Part shown: piece after piece, positions 54,829 through 62,926 of the stretch | How the letters are laid out: each line of letters begins with the position of its first letter | Numbering within the stretch: the stretch's first letter is position 1 | DNA from: Roseiarcus sp963794655 | Lineage (GTDB): Bacteria; Pseudomonadota; Alphaproteobacteria; Rhizobiales; Beijerinckiaceae | Reading direction: 5' to 3' | NCBI GenBank assembly: GCA_963794655.1 | Contig: CAWCEV010000006.1 | Span: 1,922,001 to 1,986,000 of the forward strand | DNA: 64,000 nt | The notes under the pieces: model-generated | Databases searched by the model: none | What the model saw: the letters and a program-made list of their open reading frames with translations, nothing else | What the model was told of the DNA's origin: nothing | Position numbers and translations under genes: made by a program

Positions 54829-55472
54829 TCACGGACACTCAGAATCGACGCCAGGATCGAATGATTTCCGGTCGTCTGCTCGGCTTGCATGGACAAAATG
54901 TTTGTAGCTCTTTTTCAATTGTGCATCGACAGCGAGGGTGTGCATCAGGCCCAGGAATCGAGAGATGCGTTCCATTCCACGCCGATCGAGGCCAGCGAGG
55001 TCCTGCCGCGCAGGCGCCGTTCCGTCCCCATCGGTTGTCAGACGCCAGAGACCATTTGCGTCCCGCTTTATCCAGCCGCGCTGCCCGAGGCCTGCCAACT
55101 TTCGCCGCACAGTCTCGCGGGGAATGCCCGTGACTTCGGCGATGCTCGACGTATTGACGCCGAGCGGTTGCGTAAGAGCGTCGTTGACGGAGGCCGTATC
55201 GGCGTTGAGGGCGTTTGGTCGAATTCGGCTGTTGAGCTCCGTCTGACCAATCACCCCGATGATGAGAACGGACTGAAGATCGGCTTCGAAAACACGTGAG
55301 ACGCCAGATGCTCAGTAAAGAATTGGACAAAACTATACTGCATGCCCACATAATTGTCGCGAAACATAGCTCTATAGAGATCGCGATACACGCCGCTCGA
55401 TTTTATCTCGCCGGTTATCAAACTCCCTCCCGCGATCACCCCCGCCCGGTAGCCCTCACATCGGCGGACCAC
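54829..55472 (-). pseudogene. Helix-turn-helix regulator, apparently frameshifted in a T run
   Basis: The downstream frame holds a winged-helix-like region, LGVNTSSIAEVTGIPRETVR and RKLAGLGQRGWIKRD, then LDRRGMERISRFLGLM. The frame upstream reads YRDLYRAMFRDNYVGMQYSF and VQFFTEHLASHVF. The two meet at a run of four T (plus-strand 55289-55292); one extra T would join them as HVFFEADLQSVLIIGVIGQ. I infer one regulator gene with a single-base deletion. It is the first gene of the minus-strand island and may have controlled the H+-ATPase and acetate genes. Start codon is uncertain (GTG at 55391 possible). Confidence 0.55.
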
Positions 55473-55682
55473 GTTAATCCTAGCGTGTCTCTGCGATCGC
55501 GAAAGTGCGCCACATCGACGCAGGAGAATTCAGACGGTCGACCTAGTCAAAGGCAGGAAAACTGACACTCTTGTCGTTGATCCAAATGCCCGCCGGGTGC
55601 CGGCTCCAAGTGTCCTACGCAATCGCGCGCATCCGAAGGTTGATCATGGTGTCGCGAGATTTGTCAAACGCCAAACCCTATT
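55473..55682. other. Short interval without a recognised gene
   Basis: No frame with protein-like features was seen on either strand. It separates the decayed regulator from an orphan coding remnant on the plus strand. Confidence 0.4.
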
Positions 55683-55907
55683 CATGACAGCTTTGCCCTC
55701 ATCGCTTATTTTACCGATGCCGATGCCGATGCCGATGGCGATGACGCTTGGGTCCTGCACTGCAAGTTAACGTCGGCTTTTCTAGACGCCTTTGGTCCAG
55801 ACGGCCTCTTGAGTGTCCAGACTGAGCAAGGCCGCGAGGTGGCGTCCTGGACGCTAAAGGGTACATCAAAAGCGAGAGAATCAATCCGCAACACATGCAA
55901 TCTGTGA
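55683..55907 (+). pseudogene. Orphan C-terminal coding remnant with Asp-Ala repeat
   Basis: An open frame without a start reads HDSFALIAYFTDADADADGD, then DDAWVLHCKLTSAFLDAFG, LLSVQTEQGREVASWTLKG and ends RESIRNTCNL. The sequence is protein-like (secondary-structure alternation, sensible residues), but nothing matching continues upstream, where the frame has odd content. It is probably the 3' end of a lost gene. The Asp-Ala run comes from a GATGCC hexamer array. Family is unknown. Confidence 0.4.
55714..55743 (+). repeat. Hexanucleotide tandem repeat (CCGATG)n
   Basis: About five copies of CCGATG, the last with one change, lie in frame within the coding remnant and encode alternating Asp and Ala. 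Copy number of such arrays changes easily by slippage. Confidence 0.75.
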
Positions 55908-55964
55908 CTGGCGGGTAAGTTTTGCCGTCATTTGCAGGAGAACAACAACACGAAGGCTTCAAAA

Positions 55965-57647
55965 TCAAACGGGGGAGTCCGGCCTTCCCCCAATTCCAAT
56001 GTGTTGCAGCCTGATCAAAGGGTCGCTAACGCACGTCTCCGTTCCACTCTCGATCGTCGCCCGAGAGATGATTGTCTCGGTGACTTCATCGCCCGAAAGC
56101 GTCTGGACGATCGTGCCGTTGCTCATGATGTGGACTCGGCTGCAAAGGCGAGCCAGTTCCTCTGCTTCGGAGGATACGATCAGGATGCCGGCGCCATCCG
56201 CGGCAAGTTCGCGAATCATCTCGTAGACCTGCTCCCTGGCGCCGACATCTATCCCCTGCGTCGGTTCATCAAACAGAAAGATGTCCGCAGCGCCCATGAG
56301 CCAGCGGGCAATCAGCACCTTCTGTTGGTTCCCGCCGCTGAAAGTCCTGATCTTGCTGTGCGCCGCGCCCTGCAGCGGCCTCACGTCCAGACGCGCCAGC
56401 AATCCCGAAACTTGGTTCAGTTCGGAGTTGGTGTTTGGAAAGACGCCCAAAACGCCGAAGCGACGCAACCAGGGCAGCGTCGCGTTCGCCGCGACGCTCA
56501 TTCCAGGAAAGACCGCGTTTGCCGCACGTTCTTCGGGCAGATAGGCCATGCCGGCGGTGATCGCCTTGCGCGGGCTCGTCAGCAGCGTTTCCTTGCCGCG
56601 AATAAAGATGCGGCCGCCAGTAATCGGCCGGTCGCCCCAGAGCGTGCGCAAGAAACTGGTGCGGCCTGAGCCGTCGAGGCCGGAAACGCCGAGAACCTCG
56701 CCGCGGTGCAGCGTAATGTCTATATCCCGCGTTCGCGGCTTTGACGAAAGCCTCTCACAACGAAGCAGAGGTACGGCGGCGTCCGCTGCCGCCGACTGGA
56801 TGGCCCCTCCTGGAGCGTGAACATTGACGCCGGACACGAGCGCCGTCAGCTCCGCCGACAGATCGGAGCCTGCGATGAGGGCGCCCAGCTGGCGTTTGTC
56901 CAGGCGCCGCGCGTCCTTCTCGGCGATGACGCAGCCCTGCCGCATGACGATCACGCGATCGCACAGGCCCAACATTTCGTCCAGGCGGTGGGTGATATAG
57001 ATCACGCTGGCGGTGGTTCGAGCGAGCGGCCGAACGATCGAGAACAACGCTTCGACTTCCGGCTGCGACAGGTTTGCGGTCGGCTCGTCCAGGATGATCA
57101 CCCGCGGGCTGCGCAGCATCGCCCGGCCGATCATCAGGAGACGCTGGCTTACCGGTCGCAACCGTCCCGCTTTGACCTCAAGAAACGGGGTCAAGCGCAG
57201 ATGCTCAGCCATCGCATCGACCGCTGCGCGAGCGTTGGGCGCGTCTGCGAACCAGGGTCGATTCTGTTCGCCGCGCATGGGTTGCCCGCGCATTCCGAGC
57301 AGTAGATTTTCCCGACCGGTGAGATTGGGTACGATCATGAGCGGCTGAGGCACGTAGGCGATCCCGTGCCTTTTCGCGTCGTCCGGGCCACGAAATCGCA
57401 CGCTTTTGCCGTCTAGCGCGATTTCGCCTGAATCGGGTTTGCTGGCGCCGGCAAGGACGCGGGTCAACGTCGACTTTCCCGCGCCATTGTGCCCGGCGAG
57501 CCCTAGGATCTCGTTCGTCGCCAGGTGCAGAGTGACGCGATCGAGAGCCAGCGTGCTGGGATAGCGCTTCGACAGCGCCCGCACAGCAAGAACGCTCGGC
57601 GGCGGATCGCCTTGAGGGCGGTTCAGGTGTTCGGCTTCGCCGGTCAT
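55965..57647 (-). CDS. CUT2 sugar ABC transporter ATP-binding protein (RbsA/XylG type)
   Basis: The 560-residue protein has two ABC domains. The first has Walker A GHNGAGKST and Walker B VIILDEPTANLS, with a degenerate signature (PVSQRLLMIGRAM). The second has the degenerate P-loop GVSGLDGSGRTSF, lacking the usual Lys, but an intact FSGGNQQKVLIARWL signature. This asymmetry is normal for RbsA-like proteins. I chose the ATG giving MTGEAEHLNRPQ. It is the last gene of a minus-strand operon with its permease and binding protein upstream. Confidence 0.92.
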   Translation of the reverse strand: MTGEAEHLNRPQGDPPPSVLAVRALSKRYPSTLALDRVTLHLATNEILGLAGHNGAGKSTLTRVLAGASKPDSGEIALDGKSVRFRGPDDAKRHGIAYVPQPLMIVPNLTGRENLLLGMRGQPMRGEQNRPWFADAPNARAAVDAMAEHLRLTPFLEVKAGRLRPVSQRLLMIGRAMLRSPRVIILDEPTANLSQPEVEALFSIVRPLARTTASVIYITHRLDEMLGLCDRVIVMRQGCVIAEKDARRLDKRQLGALIAGSDLSAELTALVSGVNVHAPGGAIQSAAADAAVPLLRCERLSSKPRTRDIDITLHRGEVLGVSGLDGSGRTSFLRTLWGDRPITGGRIFIRGKETLLTSPRKAITAGMAYLPEERAANAVFPGMSVAANATLPWLRRFGVLGVFPNTNSELNQVSGLLARLDVRPLQGAAHSKIRTFSGGNQQKVLIARWLMGAADIFLFDEPTQGIDVGAREQVYEMIRELAADGAGILIVSSEAEELARLCSRVHIMSNGTIVQTLSGDEVTETIISRATIESGTETCVSDPLIRLQHIGIGGRPDSPV

Positions 57648-57669
57648 CGCGTCCGCGCCTCGCCCAGTC

Positions 57670-58698
57670 TCAACTGACCTGTCGCAGCGCGACAACGCGA
57701 GCGAAAATCAATGCCACCAGCAGGATCACGCCCTGGAACACGTAGGTGGTGTAGTTCGGCACTCCGAGCAGGATCAGCCCGTTTGCCGTGATTTGCGTGA
57801 TCAGAACGCCCACCACCGTGCCGAGGACATTGAACTCGCCGAAGCGGAATGTCGCCGCTCCGATAAAGGCGGCGGTGAATGAGGGCAGCAGAACGTCGAG
57901 GCCGGCAAGCGGATAGGCGACCGCCTGCTTGTTTGCGAAGATCACGCCCGCTATTCCCGCCGCGAGCGCGCAGATGACGAAACCGAGCGCCTTGGTTTGC
58001 CGAACGTTGACACCGGCGAGACGCGCCGCCTCGGCGTTTCCGCCGACTGCCTTGACGTGACGCCCAAACACCGTCTTCTCCAGCGTCAGCCAAAGAATGA
58101 AAACGATGACGGCGGCGACGATCACCAGGGCGGGAATCGGTCCGATGTTCGAGCGGCCGAACGCGACCAGCGCCTCCGGGAATCCACCATAAATCTGGGC
58201 GCTCCCGGAGATATAGAATTCCATCCCGATCAGGAACGACGACATGGCTATGGTCGCGACCAGCGCCGGCAGACCCACATAGGCGACCACCAATCCATTG
58301 AAGGCGCCGGCGAGAATACAAGCGACGAGCGTCACCAGGATGGAAACCGTAGGATCAATGCCTTCCTTGGCGGCGAGCTGCGAATAGAGAATGGTCGCGA
58401 AGCCCGCCATGGCGGCGATCGAGAGATCGAACTCCCCCATTACCAGGGGAAGTGTCAGCCCGACGGCGACGATGACCGGCAAGGCGGAATTGGCGAAAAT
58501 GTTGGTGAAGTTCTCGACGGTCAAGAAGCCGGTGGTCGCGAAGCTAAAAAAGACGATGATGCCGATTGCCATGATCGGCACACCCAGCGGCGCGAGCAGT
58601 TCGAATGCCGTCCGCTGTTTGGCCCCGGCCCGGAAATCCGCCGGCTTGCCCGCGGTGTTCGGCATCGACAAGGAAGCCTCCCCATTCGCTGCGCTCAT
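57670..58698 (-). CDS. CUT2 sugar ABC transporter permease (RbsC type)
   Basis: The 342-residue permease has about ten hydrophobic segments and the RbsC landmarks VGLTLPLVMGEFDLSIAAMAG and KAVGGNAEAARLAGVNV. I chose the ATG giving MSAANGEASL, preceded by GTGAGGGATCG; an upstream start would add 20 unrelated residues. CUT2 importers take up monosaccharides, cyclitols such as inositol, and quorum signals. It forms a complex with the ATPase gene downstream. Confidence 0.92.
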   Translation of the reverse strand: MSAANGEASLSMPNTAGKPADFRAGAKQRTAFELLAPLGVPIMAIGIIVFFSFATTGFLTVENFTNIFANSALPVIVAVGLTLPLVMGEFDLSIAAMAGFATILYSQLAAKEGIDPTVSILVTLVACILAGAFNGLVVAYVGLPALVATIAMSSFLIGMEFYISGSAQIYGGFPEALVAFGRSNIGPIPALVIVAAVIVFILWLTLEKTVFGRHVKAVGGNAEAARLAGVNVRQTKALGFVICALAAGIAGVIFANKQAVAYPLAGLDVLLPSFTAAFIGAATFRFGEFNVLGTVVGVLITQITANGLILLGVPNYTTYVFQGVILLVALIFARVVALRQVS

Positions 58699-58797
58699 CG
58701 ATCCCTCACTCCTAGATGACGGCTCGCGACTTTCTGTCGACCGAGGAGCCAATCGCAATGCGCTCAGCCCGAGGCGGAGCGCGTTCGTCGTTCGCGT

Positions 58798-60072
58798 CTA
58801 GGTCGTGTATTTCTCGTTCCATGACGCCACGAAGCGGTCGCGGTACGAGCCTTGTGCGAACACCCAGGTCAGTATTTTCTTGCCGTCGAGCGCGTCGACC
58901 ATTTGCATGTTCGGCGTGTTCGCCTCGGCCTGATCGACGCAGACGCACGGGACGGCGCTTGTGGTCAAAAGGGCAAGTCGATCTGCGCCTTTGCCGGAAA
59001 GATGCTGCAGAACGAGGTCGACGCATCCCCATCCCACCCAGACCAGATCGACCCACGATGTCGCGACCAGCGGGCTCTTTCCCTCCTTGATCAACTGCAG
59101 TCCGGCGCTTTGGGCGACCAGCCCGTACACCTTGCACGAGTCGCCCTTGCCGGCTTGCTCGACCGCCGTGGCGACGGGGACCGGCGCCGGAGACCAACTG
59201 ACCCAAAGGCAGTCGACATCGGGATTCTTGGTCAGGATCGCTTGGGTTGCTTGCGTCGCCACCTGGACGGTGTTGGCCGGATCGACGTCCGGAACGATTT
59301 GAACGACTTCGAAATCCTTGTTGACCTCGAGACCCAGCAAGCCGTTCAGCACCCCTCGACGCGGACCGATCACGTCAAGCTGGGAGTCAATAATTCCGAG
59401 CTTGATCTTCTTCTTTCCGGGGTGGCGAACGCGCTGGTCGAACAGCATGTAGCTGCTGACGAAGCTCGATTCGACCGACGTGACCCCGCCGTAGTCCAGC
59501 ACCATGTCGGCGTAGTTGGTGCCGAAGGTGTAGATACCGAAAACGGGGATCTTCCTTTCCTTCGCCTTCGCCATCTGCGGGGCGACCAGGCGCGGAGGGA
59601 TGACAATGTCGATGATCACATTGACGCCCTGGCTGATGAAAGTGTCGAACACCTGACCTGCCGTCGTCACGCTGCCGGCGACATCCTGGACCAGGAACTT
59701 CCAGTTCAATCCCGCCGCTTCGGACGCCGCCTTCAATTGATTGGCGATGGTGATCTGATTCTCGTCGGCGAACGCGTAGACCGGCACTCCAATCGTCAGA
59801 TTTTTATACTTGTCTGCGATGGCGCTCCCGCCCGCGGACTGCACCGTCGCCGCGGCAGCCTGCGGAGACTTGGCAATGAGGCCGGTCAAGATCGTCGAGC
59901 TTGCCGCGGCGCCGATTCCTAGCGAACCGGCGCGGCTGAGGAAGCTGCGCCGCGATGCGGCCCCTTTGGCTACTTTTGTCGCGAGGTGTTCAAGTTCGCC
60001 CCGATAGCCTTTGGGGATGAAATCTTCGAGATATTGTCCGATCAACTGATCCCGATCTTCCGTCTTGCTCAT
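58798..60072 (-). CDS. Tat-exported sugar/cyclitol-binding protein (type 1 periplasmic fold)
   Basis: The 424-residue protein carries an unusual N-terminus: about 40 charged residues, then a twin-arginine motif SRRSFLSRAG and a hydrophobic stretch ending near AAAAT. The mature part begins LTIGVPVYAFADENQITIAN and has the ribose-binding-protein layout (GVNVIIDIVIPPRLVAPQM, LGIIDSQLDVIGPRRGVLNG). Tat export suggests that it folds, or binds a cofactor, before crossing the membrane. GGGAGGAG precedes the ATG. It feeds the CUT2 permease and ATPase encoded just downstream. Confidence 0.9.
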   Translation of the reverse strand: MSKTEDRDQLIGQYLEDFIPKGYRGELEHLATKVAKGAASRRSFLSRAGSLGIGAAASSTILTGLIAKSPQAAAATVQSAGGSAIADKYKNLTIGVPVYAFADENQITIANQLKAASEAAGLNWKFLVQDVAGSVTTAGQVFDTFISQGVNVIIDIVIPPRLVAPQMAKAKERKIPVFGIYTFGTNYADMVLDYGGVTSVESSFVSSYMLFDQRVRHPGKKKIKLGIIDSQLDVIGPRRGVLNGLLGLEVNKDFEVVQIVPDVDPANTVQVATQATQAILTKNPDVDCLWVSWSPAPVPVATAVEQAGKGDSCKVYGLVAQSAGLQLIKEGKSPLVATSWVDLVWVGWGCVDLVLQHLSGKGADRLALLTTSAVPCVCVDQAEANTPNMQMVDALDGKKILTWVFAQGSYRDRFVASWNEKYTT

Positions 60073-60221
60073 GCGAAGTCTCCTCCCATTCGTTCTTGAA
60101 GATTTGGCTGTCTATCGAGGATCACCGGACTGCCCGCTTGCTCTCTTGATCCGCCTGCCGCTGACCGTCGCTATTGAAGACGCGACGGAGCCGTCGGATC
60201 CCGGGTTCCGACGCCTTGGAG

Positions 60222-61019
60222 TCAGGAGTTCGGCCAGAAGGCGTTCGCCGCCAAGCCCGTGAGAGCGAGACCGTGGCTGAGATTCTCGGTCATCATTCTC
60301 CGCATATCCTGGGTCATCAGGATGCGCGCGTAGCGGACGGTCAGAGGGGGCTGCTGCAAAAGCTGCTGGGCGAGTTCCCGAGCGCGAGGAAGAACTTGCT
60401 CTTTGGGCAGCACTTCGTTGACAACGCCAAGATCCAACGCTTGCTTCGCCGACAGCTTCTGTCCGGTGAGAAGGAAGTACTTGCCGCGATTGGCTCCCAG
60501 AAGATGTGGCCACACGATATGGCAGCCGTCGCCGAACACGAGACCATTGGGAAAGTGCGGCGCGTCCTGAAAGGAAGCGTGCTCGGCGGCGATCACGATG
60601 TCGCTCAGCACGGCGAGGTCCGCATGGATGTTGACCGGGCCATTGACCGCGGCAATCACCGGCGCCTCGATGTTCAGGAGGTTGAGCAGCATCGTCTTGG
60701 CGTTGGTGAAGGTGCGGTCCCAGGTGTGCGGGTCCATCTTGGTCCAGTTCGGCAGGCGGCTTCCCTTCCCTGGCGTACCTTTCAGCGTCGCGGTTTCGAC
60801 TTCCTCGATGAACGAGTCACCGGTCCCGGTGAGAATGACGATTTTGTTGTCGGGGTCCTGGCTGATGTCGAGAAAGGCCGGCGGCAGCTGCTCGTGAGCC
60901 TCGGGTCCGAACACCATCGTGCCGCCGTTGGTATGCAGGGTGACCTCGAGAATCCCATCCTCATCGCGCTCCATCCGGATGCGCGAATATTTGTTTCCGT
61001 ATTCTTCAAATTTCGTCAT
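60222..61019 (-). CDS. Crotonase-superfamily protein, 6-oxocamphor-hydrolase-like (copy 1)
   Basis: The 265-residue protein has the crotonase fold with VILTGTGDSF, APVIAAVNGPVNIHADLAVL and FQDAPHFPNG. It resembles 6-oxocamphor hydrolase (OCH), which cleaves a cyclic beta-diketone by retro-Claisen chemistry. From memory of the OCH sequence, His45, His122, His145 and Asp154 correspond here to His42, His132, His155 and Asp164, all kept. OCH Glu244 is Thr254 here. So C-C hydrolysis is more likely than enoyl-CoA hydration, since the usual CoA-binding and Glu pair motifs are absent. AGAGGAAA precedes the ATG. A close paralogue lies 65 bases upstream. Confidence 0.8.
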   Translation of the reverse strand: MTKFEEYGNKYSRIRMERDEDGILEVTLHTNGGTMVFGPEAHEQLPPAFLDISQDPDNKIVILTGTGDSFIEEVETATLKGTPGKGSRLPNWTKMDPHTWDRTFTNAKTMLLNLLNIEAPVIAAVNGPVNIHADLAVLSDIVIAAEHASFQDAPHFPNGLVFGDGCHIVWPHLLGANRGKYFLLTGQKLSAKQALDLGVVNEVLPKEQVLPRARELAQQLLQQPPLTVRYARILMTQDMRRMMTENLSHGLALTGLAANAFWPNS

Positions 61020-61084
61020 AGACGTTTCCTCTTATGTTTGCGCTTGAGTCAGGGCACGAACCCAGCTTGATGATTGCCCTTCAG

Positions 61085-61855
61085 CTATCCGGGCCAGTAT
61101 TCGTTCGCCGCCACTCCCTGAAGCGCCAAGCCGTGGCTAAGATGTTCAAGCATCAGGGTCTTCAGCTCCTGCGTCATCACGACTCGGGCGTAGCGAATGG
61201 TGATCGGCGGCTGCCTCAGGATCTGCTTCGCCAGCTCACGGGCGCGGGGCAGAAGTTTTTCCTTCGGTAAGACTTCCGCCACAACTCCCAGCCGAAGCGC
61301 TTCCTGCGCCGAGAGCCGCTCGCCGGTGAGAAGAAAATAGCGGCCGCGATTTCTTCCGAGCAGATGGGGCCAGATCACATGCACCCCGTCGCCGGGAACA
61401 AGACCGTTCGGGAAGTGCGGGGCGTCTTGGAAGGCGGCGGCGTCCGACGCCAGCACGATGTCGCTCAGCACGGCCAGCTCGGCATGGATGTTGACCGGGC
61501 CGTTGACGGCGGCGATGACCGGAACCTCGATATCCAAGAGGTTCATGATCAGCCGCTTGGCGTCGGAATAGATGTGGTCCCAAACGGTGGGAGTGATCTT
61601 GGATTTCGGTAGGCGCTCGGACAGGGTTTCGGGACTGATCTCCTCGATGAACGCGTCGCCGGTCCCGGTCATGATGACGATCTTGTTCTCGTTGTCCCGA
61701 CCGATGTCGTAGAACGCCGGCCCAAACTGGGCGTGAGGGCCGCCTCCCCAGACGAGGGAGCCGCCGTCGGTATGGAAAGTGATCTCAAGTATGCCGTCCT
61801 GTCTCTCCATCCGGATATTGGAGTATTTTTTTGCGTAGTCCTTGAATTCGGTCAC
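61085..61855 (-). CDS. Crotonase-superfamily protein, 6-oxocamphor-hydrolase-like (copy 2)
   Basis: The 256-residue paralogue starts at a GTG with AGGAGGAAG upstream. It shares the landmarks VIMTGTGDAF, VPVIAAVNGPVNIHAELAVL and FQDAPHFPNGLVPGDGVHVI. The OCH-equivalent residues are His41, His124, His147 and Asp156; OCH Glu244 is Gln246. It differs from copy 1 mainly in the loop after residue 70, shorter here by about ten residues, which could alter substrate size. The two may form a heteromer, or act on successive or stereoisomeric diketones. Confidence 0.8.
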   Translation of the reverse strand: MTEFKDYAKKYSNIRMERQDGILEITFHTDGGSLVWGGGPHAQFGPAFYDIGRDNENKIVIMTGTGDAFIEEISPETLSERLPKSKITPTVWDHIYSDAKRLIMNLLDIEVPVIAAVNGPVNIHAELAVLSDIVLASDAAAFQDAPHFPNGLVPGDGVHVIWPHLLGRNRGRYFLLTGERLSAQEALRLGVVAEVLPKEKLLPRARELAKQILRQPPITIRYARVVMTQELKTLMLEHLSHGLALQGVAANEYWPG

Positions 61856-61950
61856 GTGTGTCTTCCTCCTGCTGATCTATTCATATTTTTTTACCTTATG
61901 TTTTCTTATTTCGGCGGCGTGCGCCGAGCCGCGTCCGCCGCATCGCACGG

Positions 61951-62904
61951 TCAGTTCGCGCGCTTGCCAGCACCGCGCTCGGCCGCGGACGGTTGGCTTT
62001 TCCGGATGTCTGCGACGAGCTTCGTCGTGACGGGAACCTCGACCCCGAGCCGTTCTGCGGCCCGCAGGATCGCTCCGCCTATGGCTTCGATTTCCGTCGC
62101 TCGCCCCGCCGCGGCGTCCTTTTGCATCGAGGATTGCATGCTCTCAGGTACGCTATCGAAGAGCTTGAGCGTGGCCTGTTCGTCGATCGGAGCGCCCGCC
62201 GCGCGGGCGACCTCCGCCACCTCGTGGATAACGCCGAGCAGGCTCGGCCGATGCTTGGTCCGAACTTCGCCCGCGGTGGTTTTCTCATGCGTGGTCAGAA
62301 GAGCGAGGGGCGCCAGGAACCCGAGCTTGCCCCACAGCATCAAGCCTTCGTCCGAGCGGATCTCGACATCGAGCCCCGCGGCCTTGAGATGCTTGGCAAG
62401 GGATCTTACGTCGTCTCCGCGGGCTGCGTCGCTCCCGATAAGTCCCAGTTCGATGAAGGCGAAGGGGCTCGCCTGTTCGATCATCCCGGGCGAAACGCGC
62501 GTGGCTTCGACCCGTATCGTCGCCGGAACTACTGCGTCACCGTATTTTTCGCGGAGGACGGCGACATGTTCGACGCCGTTGAGAAAGGGGACGATCAAGG
62601 CGTTTCTCAGCGAGCTGCGCGAAACGCGATCGAGCGCCGAGCTGAGTTCGGTCGCCTTCACCGCGACGAAGCACACATCGATCGGAGCGTGCAATTCCGG
62701 GGCGGCCTCGACGCTGGCTTTGAAATCCCCGAAGCGTTTGCTCTTCACCGAGATCCCATCGGCGAGAAGACGCTCGCAGGTCGCGGGACGGGCGACGCAC
62801 GTCACTTTGTCGCCCTGCCGGGCCAGCAGCGCGGCCAACAATCCGCCGACGCCGCCCGGCCCGAGCACCGCTACCTTCATCGGCTTGTCGTTTTCGATTC
62901 CCAT
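61951..62904 (-). CDS. 2-dehydropantoate 2-reductase family protein (ApbA/PanE fold)
   Basis: The 317-residue protein has the NADP-binding motif VAVLGPGGVGGLLA, then VCFVAVKATEL and the C-terminal helical domain with KLGFLAPLALLTTHEKTTAG. ApbA/PanE proteins reduce ketopantoate or other 2-oxo acids with NADPH. Its place between an enolase-type enzyme and two OCH-like hydrolases suggests a catabolic keto-reduction or hydroxyl oxidation instead of pantothenate synthesis. I chose the ATG giving MGIENDKPMKVAVLG; ATG eight codons later is an alternative. Confidence 0.85.
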   Translation of the reverse strand: MGIENDKPMKVAVLGPGGVGGLLAALLARQGDKVTCVARPATCERLLADGISVKSKRFGDFKASVEAAPELHAPIDVCFVAVKATELSSALDRVSRSSLRNALIVPFLNGVEHVAVLREKYGDAVVPATIRVEATRVSPGMIEQASPFAFIELGLIGSDAARGDDVRSLAKHLKAAGLDVEIRSDEGLMLWGKLGFLAPLALLTTHEKTTAGEVRTKHRPSLLGVIHEVAEVARAAGAPIDEQATLKLFDSVPESMQSSMQKDAAAGRATEIEAIGGAILRAAERLGVEVPVTTKLVADIRKSQPSAAERGAGKRAN

Positions 62905-62926
62905 CCGCGTCACCGTCCCGGTTCTG

